Virus record (IMG/VR): IMGVR_UViG_3300022752_000020
Span: 95,921-159,920 of that record
DNA from: a virus
Direction: 5' to 3' (one strand)
Length of the DNA: 64,000 bases
Each line of letters starts with the position of its first letter. Position 1 is the first letter of the stretch. The notes beneath the pieces are model-generated. The model worked only from the letters and a program-made list of their open reading frames with translations, was not told where the DNA came from and searched no databases. Of the stretch, positions 9,326 to 20,800 are shown one piece after another. The position numbers were made by a program, and so were the translations under genes.

Positions 9326-10968
9326 TGCCTGAAATTAATAGATCAACTCTTGAAGGTGAAGGTACTAGTAAAGAAGATGGACTGATATTGGCCATTGTGG
9401 TCAGTCATTTAGATCCTGATTATATGGGTAGCCTGCAAGTGGAAAAATTACGACAAGTTGGAAATGATCGTAAAAGAACAGGACAACTGGCCACTGTAAA
9501 ATATGTAAGTCCATTCATAGGTGTTACCAGTGCAGAATTTAATAGTAAAGTAAATGATTACAATGGAACTCAAAAAAGTTATGGATTTTGGGCCATACCA
9601 CCAGATGTAGGTACCACAGTGGTCTGTTTCTTTGTAGATGGTGATCCAGCTAGGGGATATTATATAGGTAGCATACAGGATAAAGACATGAATTTTATGA
9701 TACCTGGCTATGCTGCTACTAGTTTTAATCAAGATGGGGAAGAAGAACGTGTACCTGTAGCTGAATACAATAAAAAAGCTGACTTACCAATTAAAAAAGA
9801 TACTACCAGAATTGAAAAACCACAGCATCCATTTACCACAGTACTAAAAGATCAAGGTTTACTACGTGATGATGTAAGAGGCATAACCACTAGTAGTGCT
9901 CGTAGAGAATGGCCCAGTGCTGTATTAGGTATTAGTACACCAGGACCTATAGACAAAGATGGCCCAAAAGGAAAAGTAGGTAAACACGAAGACGAAGTTA
10001 GTAAAATGCCTATAAGTAGGTTAGGCGGTAGTAGTTTTGTTATGGATGATGGAGATGACAAATTTCTACGTAGAAAAAACGCCAGTGAAGGTCCACCTGA
10101 TTATGCTGCTGTAGAGGATGATGAATTAGATGGTGATAAAAAAATATTACACAATGAACTCATACGCATACGTACACGCACTGGACATCAAATATTATTA
10201 CACAATAGTGAAGACCTTATCTATATAGGAAATGCACGTGGTACAGCATGGATAGAATTAAGCAGTGATGGAAAGATGGATATATTCACTGAAGACAGTG
10301 TAAACGTACATGCTAAAAACGACTTTAATCTATATGCTGACCGAGATATAAACATGGAAGCAGGACGTAACTTTAACATTAAAGTAAAAGAAGAAATGCA
10401 TACACATGTTTTAAAAGATAGTATCTTAATTGTAGAAGAAAATCAAAAAATACACATCAAAAAAGATGTTGATATAACCTATGATATGACATTTCAACAT
10501 AAGGTCAAACAAGATGTAAACATTCAATTTGACACTAACTACCTACACAAAGTTGGCAGTAACTATGACTTCAATGCAGGTGGACATATCTATATGACTA
10601 GTGGTGGCAGTAATGAAACACAAGCTGGAGGAAATATTATAGAAACAGCACCACAGATTCATATGAACGGGCCAAGGGCGGCCACCGCTGCCATAGCCAG
10701 TCAAGCAGAATTACCTCAAATATTAAAAACTCATAGTGTCCCAGATCAAGAAGGTAGTGAATTATTTCAAACTATTATGCGTAGAGTACCTATTAAGGAA
10801 CCTTGGTGTCACCATGAAAATTTGGATCCTGTAGAATTCAAGCCAGATAAAACAGATCGTGATATAGATGGTAGATATGAAGGTAATAGCGAAAGTATAC
10901 TAAAAGTTCCTGATTTTTTCAAACAGTACACTACAAAGTATGATACTTTTAATAAGGTCAAAACATAA
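9325..10968 (+). CDS. 5: Baseplate spike protein gp5-like (no lysozyme domain)
   Basis: A 547-residue spike protein. The N-terminal 100 residues form the Gp5/VgrG OB-fold (GSLQVEKLR, then FWAIPPDVGTTVVCFFVDGDPARGYYIGS). The region from about 270 to 450 has the regular short beta repeats (DGKMDIFTEDSVNVHAKNDF and similar) of a needle-forming triple beta-helix. The lysozyme domain found in T4 gp5 is absent, so peptidoglycan digestion must come from elsewhere. It acts at the tail tip, piercing the outer membrane. It is joined to its neighbours by TAATG junctions. Confidence 0.85.
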   Translation: MPEINRSTLEGEGTSKEDGLILAIVVSHLDPDYMGSLQVEKLRQVGNDRKRTGQLATVKYVSPFIGVTSAEFNSKVNDYNGTQKSYGFWAIPPDVGTTVVCFFVDGDPARGYYIGSIQDKDMNFMIPGYAATSFNQDGEEERVPVAEYNKKADLPIKKDTTRIEKPQHPFTTVLKDQGLLRDDVRGITTSSARREWPSAVLGISTPGPIDKDGPKGKVGKHEDEVSKMPISRLGGSSFVMDDGDDKFLRRKNASEGPPDYAAVEDDELDGDKKILHNELIRIRTRTGHQILLHNSEDLIYIGNARGTAWIELSSDGKMDIFTEDSVNVHAKNDFNLYADRDINMEAGRNFNIKVKEEMHTHVLKDSILIVEENQKIHIKKDVDITYDMTFQHKVKQDVNIQFDTNYLHKVGSNYDFNAGGHIYMTSGGSNETQAGGNIIETAPQIHMNGPRAATAAIASQAELPQILKTHSVPDQEGSELFQTIMRRVPIKEPWCHHENLDPVEFKPDKTDRDIDGRYEGNSESILKVPDFFKQYTTKYDTFNKVKT

Positions 10969-11408
10969 TGAGCATACAAAGACTATATGAAAATACAGTG
11001 GTTAAAGGTGATAATAGGGGATCAAAGCCACCCTTACCTAGAACTTATAGGGGGTTTAGCACAGTGAGCCCAGATAGTGAAAACTTTAGCCTTTATGATT
11101 TAAGCCTGATAAAACAAGATTTACTCAATCATTTTCATATTAGACAAGGTGAGAAATTAAATGATCCTACTTTTGGTACTATAATATGGGATTTAATTTT
11201 TGAACCTTTGACACAAGATGTAAAACAATTGGTATTAGATAATGTAACAGCTATAATAAATTACGATCCAAGGGTACAAGCTAATAGTATCATTGTAAGC
11301 AGTTATCAAACAGGTATACAAATCGAATGCGAATTGACCTATTTGCCCTATAATGTCAGTGAAAAAATACGGTTTAGATTTGATCAAAGTTTGGGTTTGA
11401 TAGGTTAA
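10968..11408 (+). CDS. 25: Baseplate wedge protein gp25
   Basis: A 146-residue gp25/GpW-family wedge protein. The diagnostic segment IKQDLLNHFHIRQGEKLNDP, then FGTIIWDLIFEP and NYDPRV, matches the conserved core that contacts gp6 and starts sheath assembly. It has about 30 extra N-terminal residues before the core. It starts at a TAATG junction with the spike gene and is followed by a late promoter for gp6. Confidence 0.93.
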   Translation: MSIQRLYENTVVKGDNRGSKPPLPRTYRGFSTVSPDSENFSLYDLSLIKQDLLNHFHIRQGEKLNDPTFGTIIWDLIFEPLTQDVKQLVLDNVTAIINYDPRVQANSIIVSSYQTGIQIECELTYLPYNVSEKIRFRFDQSLGLIG

Positions 11409-11414
11409 TAAATA
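11407..11414 (+). promoter_or_regulatory. Late promoter octamer (AATAAATA) before gp6
   Basis: NATAAATA-type octamer starting just inside the gp25 stop codon region and 17 bases before the gp6 ATG, which also has an AAGGAAG ribosome site. Confidence 0.65.
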
Positions 11415-11431
11415 AGAAATAAGGAAGTTTT

Positions 11432-14400
11432 ATGTCATCCACTGATAGACAAAATAGATTGCTTGTAGCCGAAGATTGGAAGAGGATCTATCAAAGTTTC
11501 AAAAACGCTGATTTTACCAGCTATGATTTTGAAAATTTGCGTAGAGTAATGATAAACTATCTTCGTGAAAACTATCCTGAAGATTTTAATGACTATATTG
11601 AAAGCAGTGAATATCTAGCACTCATAGACATGATTGCTTTTTTAGGTCAAAGTTTTGCCTTTCGTGTGGACCTAAATGCTCGTGAAAACTTTCTAGAACT
11701 AGCAGAACGTAGAGAAAGTATATTAAGATTAGCACGTACTCTAAGTTATAATGCTAAACGTAATAAACCAGCTACTGGTTTACTAAAATGGGAAAGTATT
11801 AGTACCACTGAAGATGTTATAGATAGTAATGGACGTAACATCAGTAATCAAGAAATTGCTTGGAATGATCCTAGTAACGCTAATTGGTTAGATCAGTTTA
11901 TTAGAATAATTAATGCGGCATTGCCTATGACTGCACAATTTGGTAGCCCAGACTCATCAGAAAAAATATTCAATATACCTACTGAACAATATAGATTGCA
12001 AACTGTAGGAACAAGCGTGCCTGTATATGCTTTTACCAAGGCAGTTGACGGTCGTAATATGAATTTTGAACTAGTAAGTACAGTGATCAAAGATAATAAT
12101 ATCGAAGAAGAACCACCATTAGCTGGACGTAGACTAAGTTTTATATACCGAGATGATGGTAAAGGTGCAGCCAGCAACAGTAACGGTTTCTTTTTATTGT
12201 TCAAACAAGGTGGATTGAATACGGGTACATTTACATTAAGTGAACCAACAACTAATGAAATAGTAGATATTGATGCAACTAATATAAATGATAGTGATGT
12301 ATGGTTATACAAACTCAATGCCAACGGTAGTGAAAGCGAATACTGGGACAAAGTTACAAACTTTGAAGCTAATAATATTATCTATAACAGTGTAAAAAAG
12401 AATATAAAAAATATCTATAATATTATTACTAGAACTAATGATAGAATAAGTTTAGTTTTTAGTGATGGCGTATTCGGTAATCTTCCATTAGGTACTTTTA
12501 GAATATATTATAGAACTAGTAATGGTGTAAGCTATACAATTAATCCAAAAGATATGCGTAGTGTCAGTGTAGATGTAAGTTATCTATCAAATACAGGGCA
12601 ATTAGAAGTATTAAGCATAGCGATGAGTCTACAAACCAGTGTATCTAACAGCAGTCCTAGCGAAAGTGATGATGAAATTAAGGCTAAGGCTCCTGCTACA
12701 TACTATACTCAAAATAGAATGATCACAGCGGAGGATTATAATATTAGTCCTCTAAGTGTAGATCAAGATGTTTTAAAAATTAAAGCTGTTAATAGATCAA
12801 GTAGTGGTATCAGTAGATATTTTGATCTTATAGATCCAACAGGCAAATACAGTAGTACTGATTTATTCAGTGATGATGGTATAATTTATAGAGAAGAATA
12901 TGAAGACAGTTTTAGATTTACCTATAAAAATCGTGTAGATATACAGGCTGTAATTATAAATCAAGTGTTACCTTATCTAAGTAAAATCAGCATTCGTAAT
13001 TATTATTATCAAAAATTTGGTAGAATTGTTTTAGATTTAAGTGCTGAATCACGCATCATATGGCAGCAAAATACTGAAGGTACAAATTATAGCACAGGTA
13101 AATTTAAAAATAATGATCAAGTTATACTTGGATATAATTCAAATAATACATTTAAAAGTTTAGAGTCAGGTGCTTTATTAAAATTTGTTGCTCCTGATAA
13201 TTATGCTTTTTTACGCTCAGAAAATAATAGATTAGTAAATTCAAACTTACCTAACACTACCAAATACATTTGGGCTAAACTAGTAACTATAACCAATGAT
13301 GGGTTAGTTGAAAGTTTAGATGATGGTAGCGGACCTATCACATTAAATGAAAAAATTCCTAATAATGCCATAATCACTGAAATTATACCAAAATGGACTA
13401 TAACATTAGATGACGTCACAGTAACATTAATGAATGATTTAATATTCAATAATAGAGACTTTGGTCTACGTTATGATTTAGATACAAAAACTTGGCAATT
13501 AATATTTGATACTAACTTAAATCTTGTAGATCCCTTCAATATAGGAAGAACTGGAGATATTAGCAATCAAAAATTAGATAGTAGTTGGTTATTGAGTTTT
13601 ACTACAGATACAGAAAAATATACTGTACTCAGTCGTAACCTAAGTTACATATTTGAAAGTGATAAAAAAATTAGATTTTATTATGATAAAACTAACAAAG
13701 TTTTTGACACTAAAACTAATAAAATTATAAAAGATAAAATTAGTATTTTAAACATTAATACTATTCCAGATTCGCCTTATACACCTTTAAATTATTCAAT
13801 AGATTGGGAAATAATAAATGAATTTATTGGTAATGATGGATACATCGACACCAAGAAAATTGAAATTACCTTTAAAGACTCCAATGATGATGGTGTTGTA
13901 GATGATCCAGATATTTTTAACTTAGTTGTAAGTCCTAGTACTACTGATCTTTATAAATTTGTTGTGCTTAAAAAGTATGAAACAAGTACAGGACAAATAG
14001 ATTACGCTTGGATTGAAAATATAGGTTCTGACGGAAATATATTAATTCATATAGCTAATACTTTTACTAATATTCCATCTAATTATTTTATAGATAAAAA
14101 ATATGTTTATGTCTATGATACAGATACATTATTTCAATATGACATGCTTTTAAATAAATTTGTAGTAAGTTTGGACTATAAAGTATACCAAGGACGTAAA
14201 GGTCTTAAATTCCATTATATACACAGTGCTGATTATGAAGCCAGAATTGATCCAGGTTATAGCAATTTTATGGATCTATATGTTTTAACCAAACAATATG
14301 ATATTAGTTTTAGACAATGGCTATTAGGTAGTATAGATCAAGAGCCCATGCCGCCTAGTACAGATCAATTGGCTATAACATTAGGTAGTAAATTGGAACA

Positions 14401-14881
14401 AATTAAGGCAATGAGTGATGAAATTATATATCATCCTATTAGATATAAAATATTGTTTGGAGCAAAGGCTATATCAAATCTAAGAGCCAGTTTTAAATTA
14501 GTCAAAAACCAAGAACAAATTATCAGTGACAATGATCTTAAATCTAGGGTATTAAACAGCATAAATGAATTTTTTAGTTTAGAGAATTGGGATTTTGGTG
14601 ATAGTTTCTATTTCAGTGAATTAGTTGCTTATATAATGAATAGAACAGCACCTTTTTTGGTAAACATTGTAATTGTACCAAGACAAGAGAATTTAACTTT
14701 TGGTAGTTTGTTTGAAATTAAAGCTGAAAATGATCAAATTTTCATAAGTGGTGCTACCAGTGAGGATTTAGAGATAATAGATAGTATTACAACAAGTAGC
14801 CTTAATGCCACAGGGCTTATCAGTACTAATAATACTGTATTAAGTCAGCAATTTATTGAAAGCAGAGTGAGAGATAATTAA
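11432..14881 (+). CDS. 6: Baseplate wedge protein gp6
   Basis: An 1149-residue gp6/J-family wedge protein. The N-terminus carries the family core (FTSYDFENLRRVMINYLREN, then FRVDLNARENFLELAERRES, LARTLSYNAKR). The C-terminus (about 1000-1110) has the terminal J-like fold including LGSKLEQIKAMSDEIIYHP and the ISNLRASFKL segment. It dimerises to form the inner ring of the baseplate wedges. It is nearly twice as long as T4 gp6 (660 residues); the extra length is a beta-rich insertion at roughly 480-930. Confidence 0.9.
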   Translation: MSSTDRQNRLLVAEDWKRIYQSFKNADFTSYDFENLRRVMINYLRENYPEDFNDYIESSEYLALIDMIAFLGQSFAFRVDLNARENFLELAERRESILRLARTLSYNAKRNKPATGLLKWESISTTEDVIDSNGRNISNQEIAWNDPSNANWLDQFIRIINAALPMTAQFGSPDSSEKIFNIPTEQYRLQTVGTSVPVYAFTKAVDGRNMNFELVSTVIKDNNIEEEPPLAGRRLSFIYRDDGKGAASNSNGFFLLFKQGGLNTGTFTLSEPTTNEIVDIDATNINDSDVWLYKLNANGSESEYWDKVTNFEANNIIYNSVKKNIKNIYNIITRTNDRISLVFSDGVFGNLPLGTFRIYYRTSNGVSYTINPKDMRSVSVDVSYLSNTGQLEVLSIAMSLQTSVSNSSPSESDDEIKAKAPATYYTQNRMITAEDYNISPLSVDQDVLKIKAVNRSSSGISRYFDLIDPTGKYSSTDLFSDDGIIYREEYEDSFRFTYKNRVDIQAVIINQVLPYLSKISIRNYYYQKFGRIVLDLSAESRIIWQQNTEGTNYSTGKFKNNDQVILGYNSNNTFKSLESGALLKFVAPDNYAFLRSENNRLVNSNLPNTTKYIWAKLVTITNDGLVESLDDGSGPITLNEKIPNNAIITEIIPKWTITLDDVTVTLMNDLIFNNRDFGLRYDLDTKTWQLIFDTNLNLVDPFNIGRTGDISNQKLDSSWLLSFTTDTEKYTVLSRNLSYIFESDKKIRFYYDKTNKVFDTKTNKIIKDKISILNINTIPDSPYTPLNYSIDWEIINEFIGNDGYIDTKKIEITFKDSNDDGVVDDPDIFNLVVSPSTTDLYKFVVLKKYETSTGQIDYAWIENIGSDGNILIHIANTFTNIPSNYFIDKKYVYVYDTDTLFQYDMLLNKFVVSLDYKVYQGRKGLKFHYIHSADYEARIDPGYSNFMDLYVLTKQYDISFRQWLLGSIDQEPMPPSTDQLAITLGSKLEQIKAMSDEIIYHPIRYKILFGAKAISNLRASFKLVKNQEQIISDNDLKSRVLNSINEFFSLENWDFGDSFYFSELVAYIMNRTAPFLVNIVIVPRQENLTFGSLFEIKAENDQIFISGATSEDLEIIDSITTSSLNATGLISTNNTVLSQQFIESRVRDN

Positions 14882-17800
14882 TGTCTGACGAAAATACATT
14901 AGGAATACCTTTAGATAAAAATGAAAAGCGTAAATCTGAAAGGTTTTTACCTCAATTTTACCGTACTGATAGTAATAAAAAATTCTTGTCAGCCACAGTT
15001 GACCCTTTAATTCAAAGAGGCACAGCAAAAAAACTTAGTGGATTTATAGGTAGAAAAAATAGTAAAGCCAGCAAAGCCAATGATATTTTTATAAATGAAG
15101 TTAATGATGAACGTAATAACTATCAATTAGAACCATGCTTGACCAATGAGGATATATTAGGTAATACAACTTTCTTTAAAGATTATATAGATTATATTAA
15201 TACAATTGATGTTTTTGGAGGAGTAACTAATAATCATCAACGACTAAATGTACAAGAGTTTTACAGTTGGAATCCTCATATTTGTTGGGATAAGTTTGTA
15301 AATTATCTACAATATTATTGGTTACCATATGGTCCAGAAACTGTAAGAGTAAATGGTACTAAAACATTAGACATAGTTAGTACCTTTAAAGTTGAAATAG
15401 TAGATGAAGGCGATAATTTTGCCTATTTAATGACTCCTGATGCACTAACTCGCAACCCAGCACTAAGATTATATAGAGGAGAAACTTATAAATTTGAAAT
15501 AAATGCTGAAGCACATCCATTAAGTATACGTACAGCAAGAGTTAGTAGTACTAGTCCAGAATTTAGAGGTAGCGTTAGTTTTAACTATAATCAACATGGT
15601 AGTAATAATTTTGTTGTTGACATACTTACAGATTTTGATGTTGTACATTTAGAAAAACAACAGAAATTTGTATCCAGTTCTACAGGATTAATGAGAGCAA
15701 ATGTCAAAGCTCAAGATGGTACCGTAAGAATAATTAATTCTAGTCAAACAGATCATCTAACAAATGTAGTATCAATAACACCAACTGCTCAAAATTTATT
15801 AAAAATAGATGATGAAGTAATATTTGATTCTAATATATCTGGATCTACTGGAGTATTAGGTAGTTTAGAACCTAATCAAACTTACTATATTAAGAGTTTT
15901 GTATATGATAATCCGCCCCCTCCACCAGAAGGCATAGCTCCTACCCCACGTAAAATTATAGGATTCACACTAAATTATGTACCAGCAGTAAATCTATTCG
16001 CTGAAGTATATGTAAATGGTAATAAACTTAAACAAAGTGAATTTAATTTTTATACAAATGATAAAAGAAAAAGAGTATTAAACATACAATCTAATATCGG
16101 CCAAGATGACATTGTTATTTTGGACTTTTTTAAATTAAAAGAAAATGATCAGTTTAGATATTTTGATGGTATTAAAACATTTGAATATCTAAATGATAAA
16201 CTTGTTGAAACTAAAAACTTTAGTGTTAGTAAAGGAATATTAGAATTTACAGTGTCAGCTGATGCACCTGATGTATTGTACTATGTAAGTAACATTGATC
16301 CTAATACTAGCGGATTGATTAAAATTTTTGATATTACAGAGAATACAAGTATAGATGTTGATGCTGAAATAGTTGGAAAAATTAATTACACTTCACGAGG
16401 CATTGATCTAAGCAATGGCATGAAAATTAAGTTTGGTGGTTTAGTTTATCCTGAATCATATCGTGATAGAGATTTTTTTGTTGAAGGTGTAGGAGAAGGT
16501 ATAAAATTAATAGATGTAAAAACTTTAGAAGTTGTTACAGATATAGCCTATAATGTAGACGTAAATTTTGATACAAGTGGATATGACGAACTAGCATTTA
16601 ACAATATAAATTATGCTGCTTTAGATAAGGATTATATTGTTATTAATAGATCTAGTCGTGATCGTAACCCTTGGACTAGATATAATAGATGGTTTCACAA
16701 AGATGTAATTGAAAAAACTGCTAAAATTTTAGGCAAAGTAGCAGTGTTCGATCAAAGTCAAAGAGCTATTAGACCAATAATTGAATTTAATCCTAATCTA
16801 AGATTACATAATTTTGGCAACACTAGTAAGAAAAATATTGATCTAGTGGATAATTTTACAAAAGATGCATTCAGCACCATAGAAGGAAGTTTAGGATATA
16901 TTGTTGATGGTATAGAATTATTTAATGGACATAGAATAATTTTTACTGCTGATTCAGATATTAGAGTAAAAAATAAAATTTACAAAGTAGAATTTATCAA
17001 TGTGTTTAATGAAGATACTGGTATAACTAAAAGACTTATTCATTTAGCAGAAGAATCTGATGCTATACCACATGAATTAGAAACTGTACTAGTTCTAGCA
17101 GGTAAAGAATATGGTAGTAATATGGTTTGGTTTGATGGTAGTAATTGGCTTAAAGGGCAAGCTAAAACTTCATTAAATCAAGCACCTTTATTTGCTTTAT
17201 TTGATAAAGAAGGTAGGGCATTAAACGATTCAAACAAATATGATGGTAGTACCTTTATAGGAACTAAGCTTTTTTCCTACAGAATTGGTAATGGTAGTAT
17301 AGATAAAGAATTAGGATTTAGTTTAACTTATAAAAATATTAATAATATTGGAGATATTGTATTTGATTTTAATTTAAGTGTTGATACATTTAAGTATAAA
17401 CAGGAAAATAAAGTTGTAGAGGAAAGTATATCTAATAAGTTTTTACAATACTACACTGCATCTAATGAATTAAGTTTAGTTAATGGGTGGACCAGAAATA
17501 ATATTGAAAATGTACAGCCTATTATTAGAATTTTTAAACAAGAATATATAGAAAAAAATGGATTAAAACAAATACAAATTAATAATTTCCCTTTAGATGT
17601 ATTTGAAGATAGTATAGATTTAGAAGATTTACGTATTAAAGTTTATGTAAACAATAAAAAATTAAGTGAAACTGAGTATGAATTATATCAAGGTATTGAT
17701 ATAAAATATATTAGGTTAGAAAATGATATAGAAAATGATGATATTGTCACTTTAAAAATTTACACTAAAAAACCAAAAAGTACAAGTAAAGGATACTACG

Positions 17801-20800
17801 AATTTCCTATTAATTTTCAAAATAATCCTCTAAATGAAGACGTGACAACTTTTACTCTTGGTGAAGTTATAGATCATGTAGATTCAATAGTTGATAATGT
17901 GGATAGTTTTTACGGTATATACCCTGGACCTAGTAATTTAAGAGATATAGGCTACTTATCTAGTAAAGGTACAAAATTTGTACAACATAGCGGAAGCATA
18001 AATCTTAGCTTGTACCATTTAGCCAACACTGATGCTAATATTGTTAGAGCTCTTGAAAAAAGTATGTTTGACTATAATAACTTTAAAAAATCCTTTATGT
18101 ATAATACAGAGTATTTAGAAGAAGGATTAAGTGATAAAGATGCTGTAGACAAACTATTACAATCAATAAATCAAAATAAAACAATGAATATGGCCTACTA
18201 TTTTAGTGACATGTTGGCATATTTAGGCGAAAAAAATACACAATTTAAAATAAAAGAATTTGTTCAAACTAAATTTCCTTTAACAGAAAACTTTACATTG
18301 ACCACTATGACGCCAAAAGCAGTGTATATCTACGTCAATAAACAGCAATTAATTTATGAAAAGGATTACAATTTTACTGGAGATGGGTTTGTAGAAATAT
18401 TTATAGAGTTAAAAGAAGATGACATTGTTGATATGTACGAATATGCCAGTACAGATGGGTGTTTTATTCCACCGACTCCTACTAGCTTAGGACTATATCC
18501 AAAATATGAACCAAAAATTTATTTAGATACCACTTTAATAACTCCTCAATATGTAATACAAGGTCATGACGGCAGTATAATTTTAGCTTTTAATGATTTT
18601 AGAGATAATCTAATATTAGAATTAGAAAAAAGAATTTTTAATAATATTAAAATAAACTATGATCCTAAAATTTTAGACATTTACGATTACATACAGGGAC
18701 CTAATAGACCTACATCTTATAGTAAAGATGAATTTAATCAAGTACTGGCCCCAAACTTTTTTAAATGGACTACCTATGTAGATAAAGATTATACAAAAAG
18801 TCAACTTTACATTCAATCTAATCCTTTTACTTACAATTATAGTGAAATACAAAGCTTTGATTTTACACCATTACCAGGTTATTGGAGAGGCATATACAAG
18901 TGGTATTTTGACACAGATCGTATTCATTTATGCCCATGGGAAAGTTTAGGATTTAGCATAGAACCAAAATGGTGGCAAGCAGTATATGGCCCTGCTCCTT
19001 ATACCAGTGATAACTTAATATTATGGAATGATCTTAAAGAAGGACTAGTTCGTGAACCTAACAAGCCTATCAGAGTTATTAATAAATTTATTAAACCTGT
19101 ATTAGAAAATATTCCAACGAATTCTAATGGTGCATTAGTTAATCCAATTCAAGCGAATTTAGCCACAGGATTATTCAACGCAAGAACAGAAAAAAATTAT
19201 GTATTTGGTGATATTAGTCCTGTAGAAAATGCTTGGCGTCGTAGCAGTTATTATCCCTTCGCTATGCTAAAAACTATGATCTTACTAACACCAAATCGTG
19301 TATTCAGTGTATATTTTGATCGTAGTAGAATATTAAGAGATCAAACTGGTCAACTTGTATATGAACCTACAGGTAAAAGAATAAAATTAAAAGATATATT
19401 AATTACTAATACAATAAATGAACAAGAAAGGGTACAAACTTCAGGTCTTGTAAATTATATAGTAGATTACTTGATAACTAGAAAGCCTCAAGCATTAGAA
19501 AATTACAAATTTGATTTAAAAAATTTATCAAACAAAATAGGTCACAGACTAAGTGGGTTTAGCAGTGAAGAAAAATTTAATTTAATTCTTGATAGTAGAA
19601 ATATTAATTCTACAACCAGTGTATTTGTACCTAAAGAAAATTATAAAATATTTCTAAATACTGGATCACCTACTAAAAAACTTTTTTACAGTGGTGTTAT
19701 TATAACCAAACTATTAACTAGATATGGTTTAGGATATGAAATAAAAGGATATAGTCAAAATCAACCATTTTTTTATTATTTTCCTTGGTCAAAATCTGGA
19801 TATAATATAAACATTGGTGGTATTAGTGAATCATATATAAACTATGAATCTAATCAAACATATGTTATTGGAAATATAGTAAAAGTTTTAGATAATTATT
19901 ATAGAGTAAAAATATCCCATAACAGTGGACCTAATGTAGATTATACTCTATTAGAAAAATTACCCAGCTTGCCTATTGTAGGTGGTGTTGATGCTGAATT
20001 TAGATCAGAATTTAGTAGTATACCTCAGGTATTAAATTACGGAACTATATTATATAGCGTACAAGATGTTGTTGATTTTATCTTAGGCTATGGAGAATAC
20101 TTAAAAAGTAAAGGGTTTATTTTTGATTCATATATTGCTGAACTTAAAGATGTAGGTAGATGGGAACTAAGTTCCAAAGAATTTATGTTTTGGATTACAC
20201 AGAATTGGGGAACTGGAAAAGATTATTATGATGAATGGAAACCACAGACTAATTATAGGAGTGGTGATCTAATTATTAATAATAATTTATTTTACAGCGT
20301 TAGACAAGATCATACTACAACTGAAATATTTGATGTTAGGAACTATATACCAGTAGAAAATATTGATAGTTCAGGTGCTAGTGCTATCAGTTTAAGTCCA
20401 GCAGCTTTAGGAATATCATTAGGATTACAATATAATGTAGTTGATAATATCATCAGTCCATTAGACTATGAAATTTTTAAAAGTGATGGTAGTAAATATG
20501 AACCTAATGATTTAAATTACTATAGAGATGGCAATAAATTTACTATAAAACCTAAAAATGAAGAACAAGGTATATATGGTGTTGGATTTCATCTAGTACA
20601 AAAAGAACATGTATTAGTGATAGATAATGTTACTCAATTTAATGATATCATTTATAATACTTCAACAGGTTATAGGCAAGAACGATTAAAGATATACGGG
20701 TATAAAACTATAGATTGGAATGGAAGTTTTGATAGTCCAGGATTTGTTTATGATTCTGCATATCTAAATGAGTGGTCTACATGGACAGACTATAACGTAG